In this document: one piece after another, positions 45,501 to 54,054 of the stretch
How the letters are laid out: every line of letters begins with the position of its first letter
Numbering within the stretch: position 1 is the stretch's first letter
Assembly (NCBI RefSeq): GCF_003952465.1
Contig: NZ_CP034448.1
Coordinates: 6,363,001 to 6,427,000, forward strand
From: Mesorhizobium sp. M1B.F.Ca.ET.045.04.1.1
GTDB taxonomy: Bacteria > Pseudomonadota > Alphaproteobacteria > Rhizobiales > Rhizobiaceae
DNA: 64,000 nucleotides
Direction of reading: 5' to 3'
The notes under the pieces: model-generated
What the model was told of the DNA's origin: nothing
What the model saw: only the letters and a program-made list of their open reading frames with translations
Database searches by the model: none
Translations under genes and position numbers: made by a program

Positions 45501-46322
45501 AATAGAATTTACTTCACGTTCGCCGGCTGCGCAGACCAGAACCAGTTGGTGTTGTCTCCTTACCTCGAGCGACAGCATTGCGTAGGCTTTGCATAGACGC
45601 TCAACATTTTTTCTCGGATCAAGAGCGCCCGCATAAAGCACGAACTCACTTTGAATCCCATACGTGGACAGGATATGCCGCCGTTCTCTCTCACCAATTT
45701 TTAAAACTTTAAATTTCTCGCTGGCAGCGGCGGATATATTAAATATTTTATGCTGACCTATTCCAAGAAAATCGATCGCCTCGCGCTTCGATGACTCGGA
45801 AATCGAAAATAGCAACCCTGCCTTCTTCAAATGCTCGATCTTATCCATATATTCAGCATAAATCAAAGGGTTAGCTAAATAGGCCTCTCTGTTTGTCAAA
45901 GGAATTAAATCATAAAGCGTAACAGCAGTCAAATCGCCACTAGAAAGAAGGCCAACAGAAGTTACAGCGTCATCTATTACTCCCTCAAATAGACTCGCAG
46001 CGTGGATGAAATCTGGCTTAAGCGAGGAAAGAAAAGCTTCTCGTATAATCTCGCCGCTTCTTTGCCGAAATATATTTCTCTTATCGCGCGACGCGACAGG
46101 AAGATCCGTATTCCACGCAACAATATTTTCAGGTTGCATAATTTCGCCAAAGAGCGACTTCAGCTCTGATAGGCGTTCAGGAAAGTTCGCGTTAAGCGCC
46201 ACAAAAACTTCATTTTGGCCACGGCTCCGCACCATTGCTTCAGCCAGCGCCAGAGTATACCTGCCGATGCCGCGCTTCGCACTAGCGGTTTGAGCGCCTT
46301 GCAAGTCTATTACTAATCGCAT
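42531..46322 (-). CDS. three-domain GT4 glycosyltransferase (putative chain polymerase)
   Basis: A 1263-residue protein that reads as three GT-B units in a row. Unit 1 (about 1-400) has AGALDPRKNVERLCKAYAML and SMHEGFGLPALEAMQCGAPV. Unit 2 (about 415-820) starts RLAYISPLPGDRTGIADYSG and has SRGESSRAILDCMAYGIPS with one Glu shifted. Unit 3 (about 870-1263) has VGTVEPRKGHADVLSAFEYL and SEGEGFGLPIIEAAQHGCPV. Tandem GT4 proteins such as WbdA build mannan O-antigens by alternating linkages; three units suggest up to three linkages in the repeat. Lower GC than most of the window and many AT-rich codons. It lies between the FkbM genes and two further GT4 genes. Confidence 0.88.
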   Translation of the reverse strand: MRLVIDLQGAQTASAKRGIGRYTLALAEAMVRSRGQNEVFVALNANFPERLSELKSLFGEIMQPENIVAWNTDLPVASRDKRNIFRQRSGEIIREAFLSSLKPDFIHAASLFEGVIDDAVTSVGLLSSGDLTAVTLYDLIPLTNREAYLANPLIYAEYMDKIEHLKKAGLLFSISESSKREAIDFLGIGQHKIFNISAAASEKFKVLKIGERERRHILSTYGIQSEFVLYAGALDPRKNVERLCKAYAMLSLEVRRQHQLVLVCAAGEREVNSIYSIAEEYGLRRNEILTISNIPDSDLILLYNMCKVFCLPSMHEGFGLPALEAMQCGAPVIGSDRTSIPEVIGRTDALFDPSSERDIARMLTLVLTDDGFRGELMRHGVMRAKEFSWAKSAQLAWDALQEHHERRVRQESAAPRPRLAYISPLPGDRTGIADYSGELLPALAEHYEVDAIVLSKPAASVPASFSEMTIEDFETFKSNYGDYERVIYQIGNSVFHTHMLDSIAAYPGVITLHDFFLSGVSAHLELAAGRKNYWKKRIYESHGYSALTDYQYGNHQKLLAEFPANAALIMDSLGTIVHSDHAISFASHFYDRSFYRSWRVIPQMHSLPGAADRLSIRAKHGFGANDFLCCCFGMMADTKLNHRLLLAWLEAEMDKKGDCHLIFVGEMDGGEYGDYISNLKEKFRNKANLIITGFCDRDVYEEYLAITDIAVQLRAKSRGESSRAILDCMAYGIPSIANSHGSMAELPSNCVFMLADQFSDTDLADAIVRLRSDQQLRNKLGAAARAYVESNLAPRRIAERYRDAIEEFYASGPEGLKLRALKAFALMECANVSEQDWLRAIKLLDQNLPSLRPQRQLLVDVSANVLTHLHSGIERVVRNQLIELLRSPPRGFRVEPIYLFGDGDEIHYRYARAFTSRLLGLGEIGVDDDPVDVGKGDIFFGADYAPVKSAQAAKRGIYSYWRSRGVSIRFQVYDLLPIKSPEFFPEFLGAVHEKWLSAVSRNSDQLICISRAVAVDVLGWLDDEADIHADRPLVSHLHLGADFDRKPAARPKFGKRLNEFLRMLERHQTFLMVGTVEPRKGHADVLSAFEYLWNTNEELLLVIVGTEGWKGVPDDQRRTLPSLIERLRTHPRLGKNLFWLEDVSDAYLDQLYRSSTCLIAASEGEGFGLPIIEAAQHGCPVLARDIPVFREVAGSGAAYFSCDDDKGLEGAIRNWLDLRQRDEHPKPEQIAWMSWSQNVEELKSILLTETQPIGPDGPIATLD

Positions 46323-46332
46323 TAATACGCTC

Positions 46333-47706
46333 TCAACCTTTCCTTGTTTTGTTTCTAATTAACAGAGACTGCAGGAGACTATAATGTCTTTGAATCCGTT
46401 GAGACTCGTTATTCAAGGATAAAGTTGTCAGAGTGCTTATTCGTGCCGTCCGATGGTCGAAATCGTCCGGCGAAATCGCTAATTGAGCTTCGCTAACCGC
46501 TTTGGATATAGCATGGTGTAATGGCGGAACTGCCCGTAGGCTGCGAACCAAAATCCGTTTGGCCAAAGGTCTTCGTCTAATCCAGAGGCGGGCATGCGGT
46601 ATCAGCCAATTGGCAAATGCCCGAGGTGATTGTGCCAGGAGCGATGCAGTGACTTTCAGACCACGGAATGGTGCGGTAAGTTTCCACGAGGTCGAACTCC
46701 GAAAGGCGTCTGTCAGGGCCGCCAACTGTTCGACTTGTTCGATCAGCGTCGTGATGCTTTCGCTCAGGCGGGCGATTTCGGCATCTCGCTCCTGGATGGC
46801 AGCTTCTTTATCAGCCAACTGCCTAGTATTTGCGATACCTGCGTCCGCGATACGCCGACGAAGCCGTTCGATTTCGATATCACGCTCGTGGATCGTGGTT
46901 TCTTTGAGGGTCAGTTGTTCCGTGTTCGCGATATCCGCATCCGCGATATGCTGATGAAGGAGATCGATTTTGGCATCGCGCATACTCAATTGCTGCCTCA
47001 TGGGAGCAAGCATGTGAGATGTGCTGGAAGCGGGAAAAACGAACTCGTCGAAGAAATTTGGGCCGGGCCCGAATGACACTTTCAACTCTGAATGTTCTTC
47101 GCTGACATAAAAGCGATTCAAGCCGTCGAAGTAGACAAATTCATAACCAAGCCCCTTCAGGTGGGGGTCCCACTTCTGGTGGCTTTTCTCGTTCGAACGC
47201 GGCAAGGTGCTTTCCACCACGACGATCCATGGGCGCACCGGGGAAGAACCCCAGCTTTCTATAACCGTCGATTCCATGCCCTCGACATCGATCTTGAGCC
47301 AGTGAACCTCCCTATCGGCGTGGCGATCCAGAAGGTGCTGGAGGGCGACAACTGGCACCGGAATCTCTTTCATCTCAAGTCCGGCTTCGGCATGCTGTTT
47401 GGCAATGGCGGAATCCCCGGTACTGAGACCCGTTCCCGAAAATTCATTGAAAGTCAGGATACCTGTTCCTGCTCCGATCGCTGCCTCGATCACCTCCTCA
47501 TCAGCTCGCGCAGCGCGCAATTTGGCGGCATAGTGGGATGTTGGCTCCACGTGCACCCCACGCCAACCTTGCTCATAGAAGGAGAGACTTACCGAATCCT
47601 CCACCGGATCTTGGGCACCGATGTCAATATAGAAACCGTTCTCTACATGCTTAAGGGCACGCCAAAGGATCACATCTTCGAAATTTTGTGCGTATGAGGT
47701 GAACAT
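46333..47706 (-). CDS. FkbM methyltransferase with coiled-coil tail (putative chain terminator)
   Basis: A 457-residue protein. Residues about 1-215 are an FkbM-type SAM methyltransferase (GFYIDIGAQDPVEDSVSLSF, WLKIDVEGMESTVIESW). Residues 243-306 hold two 32-residue repeats, each starting RDxxIxxL and containing IADAxIANTxQL and KExxIxER, then a third partial copy (RDAEIARLSESI), a strong coiled-coil prediction by eye. The last about 110 residues are basic and amphipathic (TAPFRGLKVTASLLAQ). The layout recalls WbdD, where a methyltransferase caps the chain and a coiled coil sets its length, though the FkbM fold differs. It sits directly upstream of the three-domain transferase gene. Confidence 0.85.
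   Translation of the reverse strand: MFTSYAQNFEDVILWRALKHVENGFYIDIGAQDPVEDSVSLSFYEQGWRGVHVEPTSHYAAKLRAARADEEVIEAAIGAGTGILTFNEFSGTGLSTGDSAIAKQHAEAGLEMKEIPVPVVALQHLLDRHADREVHWLKIDVEGMESTVIESWGSSPVRPWIVVVESTLPRSNEKSHQKWDPHLKGLGYEFVYFDGLNRFYVSEEHSELKVSFGPGPNFFDEFVFPASSTSHMLAPMRQQLSMRDAKIDLLHQHIADADIANTEQLTLKETTIHERDIEIERLRRRIADAGIANTRQLADKEAAIQERDAEIARLSESITTLIEQVEQLAALTDAFRSSTSWKLTAPFRGLKVTASLLAQSPRAFANWLIPHARLWIRRRPLAKRILVRSLRAVPPLHHAISKAVSEAQLAISPDDFDHRTARISTLTTLSLNNESQRIQRHYSLLQSLLIRNKTRKG
46789..46980 (-). repeat. 96-base tandem repeat coding for the coiled coil
   Basis: Two in-frame copies (46885-46980 and 46789-46884) encode the two 32-residue coiled-coil repeats. The DNA copies are visibly similar but diverged (for example GCATCCGCGATATG and GCGTCCGCGATACG), so the duplication is not recent. 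A partial third copy follows. Confidence 0.75.
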
Positions 47707-48566
47707 CAGCGTTCAGGAAACAATGAAAGAGTGGCCTTGTTTAGCGACACGGGCGGAAGCTCGATGCGCCGGTCCTCAGGAAAGAAACTCGCCGCAATCA
47801 GTCCATCGCCGCTGTAGGACTGCTGCACGTCGTGCTCGGCCAGGATGACGGCTCCGAAATCCAGCAACGCTTCCCTGCAATCGGCATGCGTCGTTCGCGA
47901 ACCGGAAATGCTGCTATGGTGTGTCGATACGACCACAAACCGCACCTGCTTGCTTTCCACCGTTGCTGCCATCGAGCGAATGAAAGGCAACTCTGCCCCT
48001 TGTACGTCCATGTGCAGGATCTCGATAGTCCGCCCATTCGCCAACTTGGATACCGCAGCCATATCGAAACAGGGCAACGCGCGAATTCGTCCGTCCGACT
48101 CACAGCGCAACTCTACGCTTTCGAGGCTTTCGCCGCCGACACAGCCGTTGTGAAAGCTGATACGATCTTCTAGCCGGTTCAGGCTCGCATTGTCCTTGCC
48201 CAGTTGAAGATTGTTTGGATCCGGCTCAATGCAGATCGCCGATGCATTGGCGATTTCATGCAGATACCACATCGTGTAATAGCACCAGAAGGCACCGAGC
48301 TCCACAATCAGTGAATTGTGGCGCACGTAGCGTAGCATGTGGTGAAAGACGAGTTCTTCCTGCGGCTCGTGATGCCCCTGCAGAGCGCGGATGATCTGCG
48401 CCATCCAGTCGCCGTGATATCCGCCCGCCTTTACCCGCAGGCCGTTATGCATAACCTGAATCGGGCCATTCGGCGTGTCGAGAATGCGTCCTGCTTCCTG
48501 CACTTTCGCGATGCTGTCGCAATCGATGCAACTGCTCGTCATTATGGAACGCTCGAGTTCGTTCAT
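47706..48566 (-). CDS. FkbM family methyltransferase
   Basis: A 286-residue SAM methyltransferase of the FkbM type. VELGAFWCYYTMWYLHEIA is the SAM-binding motif I, AICIEPDPNNLQLGKDNA the second, and ILHMDVQGAELPFIRSMAA the third. It likely O-methylates a sugar of the polymer. It overlaps wzt by 4 bases and shares one base (TGATG) with the next FkbM gene, so it is part of one tightly coupled operon. Confidence 0.9.
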   Translation of the reverse strand: MNELERSIMTSSCIDCDSIAKVQEAGRILDTPNGPIQVMHNGLRVKAGGYHGDWMAQIIRALQGHHEPQEELVFHHMLRYVRHNSLIVELGAFWCYYTMWYLHEIANASAICIEPDPNNLQLGKDNASLNRLEDRISFHNGCVGGESLESVELRCESDGRIRALPCFDMAAVSKLANGRTIEILHMDVQGAELPFIRSMAATVESKQVRFVVVSTHHSSISGSRTTHADCREALLDFGAVILAEHDVQQSYSGDGLIAASFFPEDRRIELPPVSLNKATLSLFPER

Positions 48567-49798
48567 GCCCCAGCCCCGTTGATGATGAACCGAGCGTCAA
48601 GCGCGGACGTTCCGATGAAGACTGGCTGGGTCGCATTTATTACGTCGAACACCAGCGCATTGTCCTGCCACTCGTAATTGTTCTCTAGGTGTGTGTCCGA
48701 ACTGGCGAGCGACAGCGAGAAGGAATAAGAGCCCTGCCCCAGGGCACAGGTGAAAGGCAACTGGAATTCAATCTCTCGGCCTGCCTTGATGTTCTGAAGC
48801 AGCTGCTGCGTGTGCCAGGTGTTGCTGCCCCAAACTACATGGCCAGTGCGGTCACGCAGCATGAAGCCCAGTACCAGGCGAGAAACATCCGCCTCTGCTT
48901 TCGCCATCAGCCTCAATACCAGAGACTGTCCTACCTGCGCGACCTTTACTGGCTCTCGGCTCTCCGCGTCGAGAAGTTCCAGCGCCGACGCCCTGACCTG
49001 AAACGTCCCCGACCTAGTGAACGCCCAGCCGTCTTTTTCTCGTAGCTGCTCTACGGTCAATTTTTCGTTCTCCTTGGCCGCGATCAGGGCGTTGTAATAG
49101 TCGACTACCTCGTCGGGCCGACCGTCCTTTAGGACATGCCCCTTGTCCAGTAGGATCACCCTGTCGCAGAGTGCCCTCACATCGCCCAGACTATGGGTGA
49201 CGAGAATGATCGACGTGCCTGCGGCCTTGAAGCTGCGGATACGATCGAAGCTCTTGTGCTGGAAATAGCTATCGCCGACCGAAAGCACCTCGTCGACAAT
49301 CAGCACGTCCGGCCGTTCGGCGGTGGCCAGCGCGAAGGCCAACCGCGCCTGCATGCCGCTCGAATAGGTTCGAACCGGCTGGTCGAAGAACTCGCCAATC
49401 TCGGCGAAGTCCTCGATACCCGGCATCAATTCGCCCAGGCGCGTCTGCGAAAGGCCCATCAGCCCGCCGGCATGATAAGCATTCTGTCGCCCGGTGAACT
49501 CTGGATTAAAACCGAGGCCGAGTTCCAGGATGGCGCTGACGCGGCCGAAGACATGGGCCGCTCCTTGGGTCGGCCGCACCGTCCCGGTGATAAGCTTCAA
49601 AAGCGTGCTCTTGCCGGCGCCGTTCTGCCCTATCAAGCCGAGCGCTTCTCCCGCCGAAAGGGAAAAGGAGATGTCCTTGACCGGCCAGAATTCCTCAGTC
49701 GGCGTGACAGGCGCTCCGAACCAGCCAGCAAATCTCTCCAGACTACTGGCATAGTTCGCATAGCGTTTCGACAGGTGGCTGACGGAAAGCAGGATCAT
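48563..49798 (-). CDS. wzt: polysaccharide ABC transporter ATP-binding protein with C-terminal Wzt domain
   Basis: A 411-residue Wzt. The ATPase (about 1-250) has LIGQNGAGKSTLLKLITGTV, signature TYSSGMQARLAFALA, DVLIVDEVLSVGD and VTHSLGDVRALCD. The C-terminal about 155 residues form a beta-sandwich Wzt_C domain (VRASALELLDAESREPVKVA; GQGSYSFSLSLASSDTHLEN). In E. coli O8/O9a this domain binds the modified non-reducing end of the finished chain, coupling termination to export. Presence of that domain next to two methyltransferases supports methyl-capped export here. Confidence 0.94.
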   Translation of the reverse strand: MILLSVSHLSKRYANYASSLERFAGWFGAPVTPTEEFWPVKDISFSLSAGEALGLIGQNGAGKSTLLKLITGTVRPTQGAAHVFGRVSAILELGLGFNPEFTGRQNAYHAGGLMGLSQTRLGELMPGIEDFAEIGEFFDQPVRTYSSGMQARLAFALATAERPDVLIVDEVLSVGDSYFQHKSFDRIRSFKAAGTSIILVTHSLGDVRALCDRVILLDKGHVLKDGRPDEVVDYYNALIAAKENEKLTVEQLREKDGWAFTRSGTFQVRASALELLDAESREPVKVAQVGQSLVLRLMAKAEADVSRLVLGFMLRDRTGHVVWGSNTWHTQQLLQNIKAGREIEFQLPFTCALGQGSYSFSLSLASSDTHLENNYEWQDNALVFDVINATQPVFIGTSALDARFIINGAGA

Positions 49799-49800
49799 GG

Positions 49801-50586
49801 CTACAACGCGTCGACGAGTTCGGGGCTTGCGCGGCGGAAGAACACCATGGCGAAGGCCATGCTAAGCAGCCCCAGAACGGCCGGCATGATCAGGCTTTCA
49901 GGGTCCGGCCAGCGGTTGAACAACAGCGCGTCCTGGTAGAGCCCAACCAGCGGTGCGATCGGATTGAGGCCGAGCATGAACCGGTATTGTTCCGGCAGCA
50001 CGTTGGCCGGGTAGACAATCGGCGTCAGCCAGTACCAGAGCTGGAGCAAGATCGCCATGACCTGCGCGATATCGCGAATGAACACATTCACGACCCCGAG
50101 GATGACACCGAGACCGAACCCGATTGCCGCGATCAGCACGATCCCGATCGGCAGCAGAATCAATGCGCGGCCTGGCACATGTCCAAGGAAAATGAAGATG
50201 ACGAAGAGCGCGACCAGCAGCAGCAGATGATTAATCAGCGCCGTCCCTCCGACGATAACCGGCAGGCATAGGCGCGGAAAGGCGATTTTCTTCATCACCG
50301 GCGCCTGCTCGATAAAAACGGTCATGCTGCGGGTGAGGATCTCGCTGAATAGCGTCCATGCGGCCATGCCGGACAGGAGATAGATTGGATAGGCGGCGGG
50401 ACTGTCCGTGTCGGGAAGCCGAGCCTTGAGCACTTCCGAAAGCACGATCGAGAAGATGAGCGCCTGCGCAAGCGGGTGAAGAATGAACCAGAGACCGCCA
50501 AGTCGCGACCGCACGAAGCGCCCTTTCAGGTCGCCCCTGATCGAGGAGAAGATGAAATGGCGATATTGCCAGAGGCTTCGGAACAT
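49801..50586 (-). CDS. wzm: polysaccharide ABC transporter permease
   Basis: A 261-residue ABC-2 type permease (Wzm/KpsM/TagG family) with six hydrophobic segments. FIFSSIRGDLKGRFVRSRLG and GGLWFILHPLAQALIFSIV form the conserved start and VFIRDIAQVMAILLQLWYWL followed by TPIVYPANVLP is the family signature. With Wzt it flips an undecaprenyl-diphosphate-linked polysaccharide across the inner membrane. It ends 2 bases before wzt. Confidence 0.94.
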   Translation of the reverse strand: MFRSLWQYRHFIFSSIRGDLKGRFVRSRLGGLWFILHPLAQALIFSIVLSEVLKARLPDTDSPAAYPIYLLSGMAAWTLFSEILTRSMTVFIEQAPVMKKIAFPRLCLPVIVGGTALINHLLLLVALFVIFIFLGHVPGRALILLPIGIVLIAAIGFGLGVILGVVNVFIRDIAQVMAILLQLWYWLTPIVYPANVLPEQYRFMLGLNPIAPLVGLYQDALLFNRWPDPESLIMPAVLGLLSMAFAMVFFRRASPELVDAL

Positions 50587-50614
50587 ATGTTCGACCTTTT
50601 GCGCGCCGACAGCG

Positions 50615-51571
50615 TCAGCGGGCGCTGCTCATCCGCTGCCAATAGCCGAGAACTTCGGCAATTGTCTGCTCGAATGGCACCAAAGGCGTCCAGTTTAGCC
50701 TTTCGCGTGCCTTTGATGCATCACCGCATGCAACGGGGATCTCGTTCGGCCGGAGCCTTTCCGGGTCCGCGCGCACCTCGATGTCGATGCCCGACAGCGA
50801 GATAAGCAAGTCCAGAATATCCCGGATCCTCCGAGGTTGTCCGGACGCGATATTGTAGACACAATTGGGCCCGGAATCCGGACTTGAGACCGCGGCGATC
50901 GCATAGGCGCGCACGACGTCACGAACGTCGAGAAAGTCGCGCTCGGCCTCCAGATTTCCGACATGAATGACCGGCTCGCGCTTGCCCGACAGGATTTCGG
51001 CGACCTGGCGCGCGAAATCGGAGACCACATAGGTGTCGGACTGGCCAGGGCCGGTGTGATTGAACGGGCGAAAGCGAATGGCGCGCAAGCCATCATAGGA
51101 CATCTGCCCGATCATCAGGTCGGCTGCCGCTTTGGTGGCGCCATAAACGTTCACCGGCCGGAGCGGGGCGTTTTCCGTCAGGGGACCAGCCGCGTTCTGG
51201 AAAGAGGCTCCGTAGGCTTCCGAGCTGCCAACGTACACGAACCTGGTCTCCGGAGCATGGCGCATCACGGATTCGGCCAGATTCATCGTCCCCGTCACAT
51301 TGACGTCCCAGGCATGCCGCGGCTCGTTGCGTGCATCGGAAGGAGCCGCGACCGCGGCCAGATGAACAAGCGCGGTGGGTTGGATTTCGCGGACGGCATC
51401 ATCGATCGCTTCCCGATCCCGCAGATCGATCGGGTTTCGCCGCCCCTCGCCATGGCCGAGCGCGAACACCTTGCAGCCTGCGTGCTCCCGCTCCAGCAAC
51501 TGCAACAGTGCCGTGCCGACAAACCCGCCGGCGCCGGTTATCAGGATGCGATGCGTCAACGTACCGACCAT
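50615..51571 (-). CDS. rmd: GDP-4-keto-6-deoxy-D-mannose reductase (Rmd-like)
   Basis: A 318-residue extended SDR. ILITGAGGFVGTALLQLLER binds NAD(P)H; catalytic residues are the Ser in FVYVGSSEAYG and NVYGATKAAADLM (YxxxK). FRPFNHTGPGQSDTYVVSDF is the segment shared by Rmd and Gmd relatives. ATG at 51571 (MVGTLTHRI) is chosen; the longer frame overlaps gmd. It should reduce the Gmd product to GDP-D-rhamnose; a GDP-fucose or talose route is less likely as no Fcl-type epimerase is seen. Gene order gmd-rmd next to wzm-wzt recalls the Pseudomonas A-band locus. Confidence 0.87.
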   Translation of the reverse strand: MVGTLTHRILITGAGGFVGTALLQLLEREHAGCKVFALGHGEGRRNPIDLRDREAIDDAVREIQPTALVHLAAVAAPSDARNEPRHAWDVNVTGTMNLAESVMRHAPETRFVYVGSSEAYGASFQNAAGPLTENAPLRPVNVYGATKAAADLMIGQMSYDGLRAIRFRPFNHTGPGQSDTYVVSDFARQVAEILSGKREPVIHVGNLEAERDFLDVRDVVRAYAIAAVSSPDSGPNCVYNIASGQPRRIRDILDLLISLSGIDIEVRADPERLRPNEIPVACGDASKARERLNWTPLVPFEQTIAEVLGYWQRMSSAR

Positions 51572-51593
51572 GTTGGCAAAAAGGGCTTTCCGC

Positions 51594-52583
51594 TCACCCG
51601 CGTCTCGGCGGGTTGGCATGCCGCTCAAGATCCGCATCCACCATTTCGCAAATCATCTCTTCCAGCGAGATCGTCGCCTCCCATCCCAGCTTTGCCTTGG
51701 CCTTGGCCGGATTTCCCAGCAGCACCTCGACTTCCGCCGGCCTGAACAGATCGGGATCGATCACAAGGTGGTCGTCCATCTTCAGCCCCACATGCTCGAA
51801 GGCAATGCGGCACATGTCGCGCACGGTCGTCGTCCTGCCGGTGGCGACGACATAGTCGTCCGGCTGGTCCTGCTGCAGCATCAGCCACATGGCGCGGACA
51901 TAATCCTTCGAATGGCCCCAGTCGCGCTTGGCGTCGATGTTGCCGAGCCGCAATTCCGTGGCCATGCCCTTCTTGATGCGCGCGACCGCGTCGGTGACCT
52001 TGCGGGTCACGAACTCGATGCCGCGAAGCGGCGATTCGTGATTGAACAGGATGCCGCTCGAGGCATGCAGGCCGAAGCTCTCGCGATAATTGACCGTGAT
52101 CCAGTGACCATAGAGCTTCGCGACCGCATAAGGGGAGCGCGGGTAGAAGGGCGTGGCCTCCGACTGCATCGGCTCCTGGATAAGGCCGTACATTTCCGAC
52201 GACGAGGCCTGATAGAAACGCGCCTCGGGGATTTCGAGGCGCAGCGCCTCGAGCACGTTGGTCACACCCATGCCGGTGACGTTGCCGGTCAGGATCGGCT
52301 GCTGCCATGAGGATTTGACGAAGGATTGAGCGGCAAGGTTGTAGACTTCGTCCGGCCTTACGTCGCGCATCGTCCGCGCCAGGCCGGACAGGTCCGTCAG
52401 GTTGCCGTCGACGATCCGGACGTCCTTCTCGATGCCCAGCCACTTCAGGCGCGTCGTGTTGACGTCGGCCGTGCTGGATCGTCGCGCAAGCCCGTGGACC
52501 TCGTAGCCCTTTTCAAGCAAAAGCTCCGCCAGATAGGCGCCGTCCTGCCCGGTGATGCCGGTTATCAATGCTGTCTTTGTCAT
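51594..52583 (-). CDS. gmd: GDP-mannose 4,6-dehydratase
   Basis: A 329-residue Gmd. ALITGITGQDGAYLAELLLE is the diagnostic N-terminus; GLARRSSTADVNTTRLKWLG, YQASSSEMYGLIQEPMQSEA, SPYAVAKLYGHWITVNYRES (YxxxK) and GILFNHESPLRGIEFVTRK follow. It makes GDP-4-keto-6-deoxy-D-mannose from GDP-mannose. Operon neighbours are manC upstream (52-base gap) and rmd downstream (22 bases). Confidence 0.96.
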   Translation of the reverse strand: MTKTALITGITGQDGAYLAELLLEKGYEVHGLARRSSTADVNTTRLKWLGIEKDVRIVDGNLTDLSGLARTMRDVRPDEVYNLAAQSFVKSSWQQPILTGNVTGMGVTNVLEALRLEIPEARFYQASSSEMYGLIQEPMQSEATPFYPRSPYAVAKLYGHWITVNYRESFGLHASSGILFNHESPLRGIEFVTRKVTDAVARIKKGMATELRLGNIDAKRDWGHSKDYVRAMWLMLQQDQPDDYVVATGRTTTVRDMCRIAFEHVGLKMDDHLVIDPDLFRPAEVEVLLGNPAKAKAKLGWEATISLEEMICEMVDADLERHANPPRRG

Positions 52584-52635
52584 CTAATGCTCTCGATGTA
52601 ACTGATGATTGCCCGCCTTGCCGGCCAATGAATCG

Positions 52636-54051
52636 TCAGGCGCGTCCATAAACATCGTCGAATCGCACGATGTCGTCTTCGCCCAGATATTCCCCACTTT
52701 GCACCTCGATCATGACGAGCGGCAGGATACCCGGGTTTTCCAGGCGATGCTTGTGGCCGCAGGGGATATAGGTGGACTGGTTGGTCGTGAGCAGGATTTC
52801 GCTCTCGCCGTTGACGACCTTCGCCGTCCCGCTCACCACCACCCAGTGTTCGGAGCGGTGATGATGCGCCTGAAGGCTGAGGCGGGCGTTCGGCTTTACC
52901 TCGATCCGCTTGATCTTGAAGCGATGCCCCTCCTCCAGGACGGTGTAGGTGCCCCAGGGGCGATGCACGGTGCGATGCAGCGTCGCGGTCTCGTGTCCGT
53001 CCGCCTTGAGGCGGTTGTAGAGGTCCTTCACTTCCTGCGCCTTGTCCTTGTGCGCGACCAGAAGCGCGTCCGGCGTGTCGACGATCAAAAGGTCCGAGAC
53101 GCCAACGAGACCGACCAGCCGGTCCTCGCTGTGCACATAGCAGTTCGCGGCGTCGTGCAGGATTGCTTCGCCGGTGGCGCGGTTGCCCCTGTCGTCGGCC
53201 GAAACAAGCTCCGACAGCACGGACCATGAGCCGATGTCCGACCAATCGAAACCGCAGGGGACGAAACCGACGTTCCCTGCCTTCTCCATCACGGCATAAT
53301 CGATGGAAACGGCGGGAACAGCAGCGAAGCTGTCCCTGTCCACCTCAACGGTAAGCCGGTCCCTCGCATCGCTTGCCCTGCCTTTCTCGAGTGCCGCGCG
53401 CGCACTGGACAAGACATCCGGGCACAGGTCCTGCATGGCTTCGAGCATCGAGCGGGCGGCAAAACAGAACATGCCCGAGTTCCAGAAGAAACGGCCGCTG
53501 GCGATGAATTGGCCAGCGGTCGCCGCATTCGGCTTTTCCACGAACCGGAGGACCTTATCCCCTTCGGCCTCGACATAGCCAAAACCTGTTTCAGGGCGGT
53601 CAGGCTTCACGCCGAACGTGACGATCCGGCCCGAAGCCGCAAGCGCCGCCGCTTTCGCCACGCTGGCGCGGAAGCCGGCCTGATCCAATATCAGGTGATC
53701 CGCGGGAAGCACGACGAGAATGGCGTCCGGGTTCTCACGCGCGACATGCAATGCCGCGAGCGCGACCGCGGCCGCGGTGTCGCGGCCGAACGGCTCCAGC
53801 AGGAACGTGTTCTTCACGCCTGGCGCGGCTACCTCCGCATATTCATCCGCCGTGAGAAACAACAGATCCCGGTTGGTGACCGTCACGACATGGTCGACGC
53901 CTTCGATCTCCACGGCGCGGGCGAAGGTCTTGCGGATGAGCGTCCCGCCCTCCGGCAGCGGGATAAAGGGTTTTGGATGCAGCGCGCGGGAAATCGGCCA
54001 GAGCCGGGAACCGACACCGCCGCTTATGATGACGGGAACGATGTTGATCAA
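52636..54051 (-). CDS. manC: mannose-1-phosphate guanylyltransferase / mannose-6-phosphate isomerase
   Basis: A 471-residue bifunctional ManC/XanB/AlgA-type enzyme. VIISGGVGSRLWPISRALHP leads into KPFIPL, the nucleotidyltransferase signature; GRDTAAAVALAALHV, VLPADHLI and RFVEKPNAATA follow. The C-terminal cupin has PWGTYTVLEEGHRFKIKRI, QAHHHRSEHWVVVSG (metal His) and YIPCGHKHRLENPG. It supplies GDP-mannose for gmd. Start ATG at 54051, 3 bases after manB. Confidence 0.96.
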   Translation of the reverse strand: MINIVPVIISGGVGSRLWPISRALHPKPFIPLPEGGTLIRKTFARAVEIEGVDHVVTVTNRDLLFLTADEYAEVAAPGVKNTFLLEPFGRDTAAAVALAALHVARENPDAILVVLPADHLILDQAGFRASVAKAAALAASGRIVTFGVKPDRPETGFGYVEAEGDKVLRFVEKPNAATAGQFIASGRFFWNSGMFCFAARSMLEAMQDLCPDVLSSARAALEKGRASDARDRLTVEVDRDSFAAVPAVSIDYAVMEKAGNVGFVPCGFDWSDIGSWSVLSELVSADDRGNRATGEAILHDAANCYVHSEDRLVGLVGVSDLLIVDTPDALLVAHKDKAQEVKDLYNRLKADGHETATLHRTVHRPWGTYTVLEEGHRFKIKRIEVKPNARLSLQAHHHRSEHWVVVSGTAKVVNGESEILLTTNQSTYIPCGHKHRLENPGILPLVMIEVQSGEYLGEDDIVRFDDVYGRA

Positions 54052-54054
54052 ACT

